Positions 13,758-17,272 of a DNA stretch of 17,272 nt are shown piece after piece; positions within the stretch are counted from its first letter, which is position 1; every line of letters begins with the position of its first letter. A model generated the notes under the pieces. It had not been told where the DNA came from and ran no database searches. It saw nothing but the letters and a program-made list of their open reading frames with translations. The DNA comes from DASVDK01 sp036562265 [NCBI: Thermodesulfobacteriota bacterium] (lineage in GTDB: Bacteria > DASVDK01): positions 1 through 17,272 of the forward strand of contig DATCKS010000605.1 in assembly GCA_036562265.1 (NCBI GenBank), written 5' to 3'. The translations under genes were made by a program, and so were the position numbers.

Positions 13758-14701
13758 CGCGGCCTCCACGCCTTCTTGAGGGTCCCCACGATGCCGTCGG
13801 GCAGGGCGAGGACCAGCACGATCAGCACCGCGCCGAGGAGGAACTGCCAGTAGACCGTGTACCCGATGGCGTAGGTCTTGAGGTAGTTGAACACGATCGC
13901 CCCGACGATCGGCCCCCAGAACGTCCGGAAGCCGCCGAGCACGGCCAGGAAGACGATCTCGCCCGAGAAGGGCCAGTAGAGGATGTCGGGCGTGACCAGC
14001 CCGTTCAGCGGCGCCCAGAGCGCTCCGGCGAGCCCCGTGAAGGCCCCCGAGATCAGGAACGCGAGCCAGCGGTAGCGGCGCACCCGGATGCCGACGAACT
14101 CGGCCCGCGTCTCGTTGTCGCGCGTCGCCTGCAGCGCCTTGCCGAACGGGGAGTGGACGATCAGCCACATGAGCGCCGTCGCCGCGACGAAGATCGCGAG
14201 GATGTAGTAGTAGTACCGGTGCGACAGGTAGCCGATCTTGTCCTCCGGCGGCCCGAGGAGGCCGCCGAGCAGGACCGGGGTCGGCACCCTGAGGCCGTCG
14301 GTGCCGCCGGTGATCCAGAAGAACTTGAAGGCGAGGCTCCAGAGCACCTGCGAGAGGGCCAGGGCGAGGATCGAGAAGAAGATCCGCGTGTAGCGCACGC
14401 AGACCACGCCGAACACCGCCGCGACGGCGGCCGAGGCGAGAAGGCCGCCGGCGAGGGCCGCCTCCATCGACGTCGTGCCCCAGTACTTGTGCATCATCGC
14501 CACGGCGTAGGCGCCGACGCCGAAGAAGGCGGCGTGGCCGAAGGAGAGGAGCCCCGCGTAGCCGAGGAGCAGGTTGAAGCCGATGGCGGCGATTCCCATG
14601 ACGAGGCCGTACGCCACGAGGATGGCCTGGTAGGGCGCGGCCACGTACGGCAGGGCGAGGAGCAGCGCCGCGACGACGGCGCCGGCGACCGCCGGCCTCA
14701 T
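13754..14701 (-). CDS. livM: Branched-chain amino acid-type ABC permease LivM
   Basis: This 315-residue inner-membrane permease starts at ATG 14701, overlapping the livH stop by four bases. It has about eight to ten hydrophobic segments and the LivM hallmarks NLLLGYAGLLSFGHAAFFGV near residue 45, ITGGTDGLRVP near 130 and SPFGKALQATRDNETRAE near 185, the last contacting the ATPases. FLAVLGGFRTFWGPIVGA near residue 255 is also typical. It dimerises with LivH to form the channel. Several aromatic residues (HRYYYYI) sit in the loop after the middle helices. Confidence 0.93.
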   Translation of the reverse strand: MRPAVAGAVVAALLLALPYVAAPYQAILVAYGLVMGIAAIGFNLLLGYAGLLSFGHAAFFGVGAYAVAMMHKYWGTTSMEAALAGGLLASAAVAAVFGVVCVRYTRIFFSILALALSQVLWSLAFKFFWITGGTDGLRVPTPVLLGGLLGPPEDKIGYLSHRYYYYILAIFVAATALMWLIVHSPFGKALQATRDNETRAEFVGIRVRRYRWLAFLISGAFTGLAGALWAPLNGLVTPDILYWPFSGEIVFLAVLGGFRTFWGPIVGAIVFNYLKTYAIGYTVYWQFLLGAVLIVLVLALPDGIVGTLKKAWRPR

Positions 14702-15573
14702 GCCCGGCCGAAGAGGCCGGCGGGCCGGACGAGCAGCACGGCGGCGGCGATGAGGTAGAGGACGGCCAGTTCGATCTCGGGGAACCAGTTGATCCCCGCC
14801 TCCCGGACGAAGGCCACGATGAGCGCCCCCACGAGTGCCCCTTCCAGGCTCCCGAGCCCCCCGATGACGACCACCACGAACGACAGCACCAGGGCGTCCA
14901 CCCCCATCCCCAGCACCGCCGCCTGGCTCGGCACGATCACCGCGCCGCCGAGCCCGGCCATGAAGCAGCCGATCGTGAAGGCCTGCAGGTAGACGCGCTT
15001 CACGTCCACCCCGAGCGCCGCCGCCATCTTCCGGTCCTGCGAGGTCGCCCGCAGCACGACCCCGAACCGCGTCCGGTAGACGAACGCCCAGACGAGCGCG
15101 GCGGCGGTGATGCCGACGGCGATGACGAGCAGGTTGTAGACCGGGTAGATCGCGCCGAGGAACTCGAGGCTCCCCAGCGCCGCCCAGAGCGTGGTGGCCG
15201 AGAGCGGCTGCGCCCCCCAGAGGAACCGGGTCACGTCCTCGAGGACCAGGAAGAGGCCGAAGGTGATGAGAAGCTGGTACTCCTCGGCCCGGCGGTAGAG
15301 CGGGCGAAGGAGCGTCGGCTCGATCAGCGTGCCGGCCAGCCCCGCGGCGACCGCGCCGACCGGCAGGACGAGGAAGAGCACGCCGGTCGGCGCCTGGGCG
15401 GCGAGGAGGCCGACCGACCAGGCCGCCACGTACGCGCCGATCGCGTACAGGCCGCCGTGCGCGAGGTTGACGATCCGCATGACGCCGTAGATGAGCGACA
15501 GGCCGCCGGCGATCAGGAAGAGGATCGACGCGTACAGCAGCGCGTTCAGCACGTTGATGATCAGCGTGTCCAT
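14698..15573 (-). CDS. livH: Branched-chain amino acid-type ABC permease LivH
   Basis: This 291-residue permease starts at ATG 15573 (MDTLIINVLNALLYASILFL), overlapping the upstream binding-protein gene by 13 bases. LSLIYGVMRIVNLAHGGLYAIGAY-type sequence near residues 25-48 is the LivH hallmark. RTRFGVVLRATSQDRKMAAALG near 170-190 is the ATPase-contact loop. FVVVVIGGLGSLEGALVGA near 230 closes the family pattern. It forms the heterodimeric channel with LivM. The open frame continues far upstream, antiparallel to nothing but overlapping the preceding gene in another frame, so that extension is spurious. Confidence 0.93.
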   Translation of the reverse strand: MDTLIINVLNALLYASILFLIAGGLSLIYGVMRIVNLAHGGLYAIGAYVAAWSVGLLAAQAPTGVLFLVLPVGAVAAGLAGTLIEPTLLRPLYRRAEEYQLLITFGLFLVLEDVTRFLWGAQPLSATTLWAALGSLEFLGAIYPVYNLLVIAVGITAAALVWAFVYRTRFGVVLRATSQDRKMAAALGVDVKRVYLQAFTIGCFMAGLGGAVIVPSQAAVLGMGVDALVLSFVVVVIGGLGSLEGALVGALIVAFVREAGINWFPEIELAVLYLIAAAVLLVRPAGLFGRA

Positions 15574-17272
15574 GGCACCACCCGAACGTCCGGGTTCATC
15601 GTGTTGCCGTTGAGGACCAGCGCGACGGCGACCGCGCGTGCCGAAAGCCCGCCAAGGTCGATGGTGAAGCGGTTCCCCTCGGGCCGGGTGGCCTCGCCGA
15701 CGGCGAGGACGCGGCCGTCGGCGCCGAGCGCCACGTATCGGGCGACGAGGGTGTCCTTCGCGACCTGGTCGGCCGAGGCGGCCGACCCGAACGGCTCGCG
15801 GACCAGGTCGTAGGTCCGCTGGTAGCGGAAGACCCGCTCGACCTCGGCCGACACCTCGAGCCGATCCCCCTTCGCCTCGACGCCGGCCACGAAGGCGCGG
15901 CGCGGCAGGGCGAAGCGATCGAACGTCCCGACGCCGAGCGGGTAGCTGAGGTCCCGGAACACCTGGAGGACGGCCGAGTCGGCGGTCCACCGATCGAGCA
16001 GGTAGGGGCCGTTGGCCGCGAGGACGTGTCCGTGCTGCCGGAAGAACCGGCGAAGGGCGGCCCAGCGCGCCCGCGCCTCGTCGGCGGTGACGCGCCCCCG
16101 GAGCGGCTCCGGGACGTGCCCCTCGACCGCGAAGCGGTCGACGAGCCCCGCGAGCGCCTGCTTCAGCGCCTGGTCGCGCACGAGGTCGATGGTGGAGAGC
16201 GTCCCGAGGCCGCGGGCCAGCGCCTCGTCCATCAGGGCGAGGACGTGCCACGGGACGCTGGTCCAGGGGGGCGCGACGGCGTCGCTCTCCTCGGGTCCGC
16301 CCGCGAGGCGGCCGAGGTAGACGTCGACGACGAACACGTCGTAGGTGAGCGCCAGGTCGGGCCCGAGCTGGACCGTCTTGCGGTCGACGCGCACGACGTC
16401 GAGCCCCGCGAGCCGGTCGCGGGCGAGCGGCGCCACGCCCCAGCGCGCGGCGTAGAGGTAGGGGGCGACGAGGTCGGCCTGCGTCATGCGGCTGCCGTCG
16501 TGGAAGAGCGACGCGAGCGCGCGGTAGCGGATGCGTACGGCGGCCGGCGTCCCCGGCTCGCCGACGGCCGCGCCGGCCGGCACGCGTCCCGGCTCCGCCT
16601 GCCGCGCCTCGACGACCACGCGGTTCGGCGACCACCCGCCGCCGTACGGGTCGGGGATGAGCGACGGGTCGCCGACCGCCTCCCAGATCAGCCGGCCGGC
16701 CGGGTCGGTGAAGCCGGCCACCGGGTTCCAGGCGGCGGCGGGGCGACTCGAGACGCCGAGCCTGAGCCACCCGTTCCAGGGGAAGTCCTTGAGCTTCGCG
16801 GTGCGGAGGAACACGGCCGACGCCAGCCCGCTCTGCGAGTCGAAGGCGACGTTCTCGATCCCCTCGCTGTACTCCACGGCGTACGGCTCGCGGCGCGTGA
16901 CGTAGCCAACGACGGCCCGCTCGCAGCCGGCGGCGAGCGCCGTGACGAGCGAGCGCTCGAGCGCGGCCCGTTCCTCGAGATCGCGCGGCTCGCCGGCCAT
17001 GAGCCGGGCGGCCATCTCCTCGACGCGCCGGCGCGCCGCCGGATCGGCGAGCGCGTCGGCCTGGAGGCGGTAGGCGTGGAACCAGCCGGCCTTGCGCCAG
17101 GGCGGCCCGGGGAAGGCCACGGCCGCGGCGCGCCCCTCCGCCACGAGGTCGTCGAGTCGCACCACCTCGACCCTGGCATCGGCCGGCCCCGGCGGCGCGT
17201 GCTCGACGGCCGCGGCGGCTTTCGCGGCGAGGTCGGCGTGGACGAGGTAGTCGGCGTGGTACGGCGTGACGG
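15561..17272 (-). CDS. ABC substrate-binding protein, family 5-like (N-terminus cut by window edge)
   Basis: The frame is open through the right edge (the last residues read VTPYHADYLVHADLAAKA), so the GTG at 17165 is internal and about 569 C-terminal residues are visible. The phrase FHDGSRMTQADLVAPYLYA (near 16450-16510) matches the FHDG-TAxD signature of peptide/nickel-type binding proteins, family 5. DPSLIPDPYGGGWSPN and a stretch ending in a beta-rich C-terminus of about 110 residues (from FVAGVEAKGDRLEVSAEV) are not standard for family 5 and may be an added immunoglobulin-like domain. Its stop overlaps livH by 13 bases, so it is the first visible gene of the Liv operon and presumably its binding protein. 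Liv systems normally use family-6 LivJ-type proteins, so this pairing is unusual. The family call is moderate, because the body of the protein is divergent. Confidence 0.65.
   Translation of the reverse strand, partial: VTPYHADYLVHADLAAKAAAAVEHAPPGPADARVEVVRLDDLVAEGRAAAVAFPGPPWRKAGWFHAYRLQADALADPAARRRVEEMAARLMAGEPRDLEERAALERSLVTALAAGCERAVVGYVTRREPYAVEYSEGIENVAFDSQSGLASAVFLRTAKLKDFPWNGWLRLGVSSRPAAAWNPVAGFTDPAGRLIWEAVGDPSLIPDPYGGGWSPNRVVVEARQAEPGRVPAGAAVGEPGTPAAVRIRYRALASLFHDGSRMTQADLVAPYLYAARWGVAPLARDRLAGLDVVRVDRKTVQLGPDLALTYDVFVVDVYLGRLAGGPEESDAVAPPWTSVPWHVLALMDEALARGLGTLSTIDLVRDQALKQALAGLVDRFAVEGHVPEPLRGRVTADEARARWAALRRFFRQHGHVLAANGPYLLDRWTADSAVLQVFRDLSYPLGVGTFDRFALPRRAFVAGVEAKGDRLEVSAEVERVFRYQRTYDLVREPFGSAASADQVAKDTLVARYVALGADGRVLAVGEATRPEGNRFTIDLGGLSARAVAVALVLNGNTMNPDVRVVPWTR

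Noticed and set aside
17163-17165. GTG as the start of the family-5-like binding protein
   Set aside because: The frame stays open to the window edge with compatible residues and no signal peptide follows the GTG, so the gene is truncated.

Overview
This window has very high GC (about 70% by eye), tightly packed and often overlapping genes, and many solute importers next to lone catabolic enzymes. That looks like a soil or sediment generalist such as Candidatus Rokubacteria/Methylomirabilota, or a high-GC proteobacterium. This is inference from gene content: there is no rRNA or other phylogenetic marker in the window. No tRNA, rRNA, IS element or CRISPR array was seen.

Left end (1-3399). A polyamine/iron-type ABC solute-binding protein runs off the left edge on the minus strand. 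It diverges from a secreted 738-residue DUF6351 protein with an esterase-like Gly-Cys-Ser-Gly-Gly motif. A perfect 30-bp palindrome separates DUF6351 from a convergent small Ser/Thr/Gly-rich lipoprotein.

Centre (3519-10443). Two divergent transcription units face each other across a 78-bp regulatory gap at 7542-7619. Leftward are a family-1 solute-binding protein, an argininosuccinate-lyase-like C-N lyase and an MFS transporter. Rightward are two sugar-type ABC permeases and a mandelate-racemase-type enolase. All but the MFS gene are coupled by 1- to 4-base overlaps. Together they look like an uptake-and-catabolism module for an unknown carboxylate. The lyase and the enolase both handle chemistry next to a carboxylate. 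No ATPase for this importer lies in the window.

Middle right (10340-11737). A protein with a ribbon-helix-helix N-terminus and an Mrr-N-like winged helix overlaps the enolase gene antisense. It is followed by an AT-rich octamer repeat forming a 19-bp hairpin, a MarR-type regulator whose stop codon lies in a 15-bp tandem duplication, and a candidate plus-strand small RNA with its own promoter and a strong intrinsic terminator.

Right end (11736-17272). A leftward, fully coupled operon encodes a family-5-like solute-binding protein (cut by the right edge), LivH, LivM, LivG, LivF and a cupin thiol dioxygenase. The dioxygenase has the Gln-type active site expected of 3-mercaptopropionate dioxygenase. 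A branched-chain-amino-acid-type transporter core is thus combined with a peptide-type binding protein and a thiol-oxidising enzyme.

The strongest candidates for something undescribed are the lyase/enolase/ABC module and the transporter/thiol dioxygenase operon. The small RNA and the octamer repeat are the best non-coding leads.
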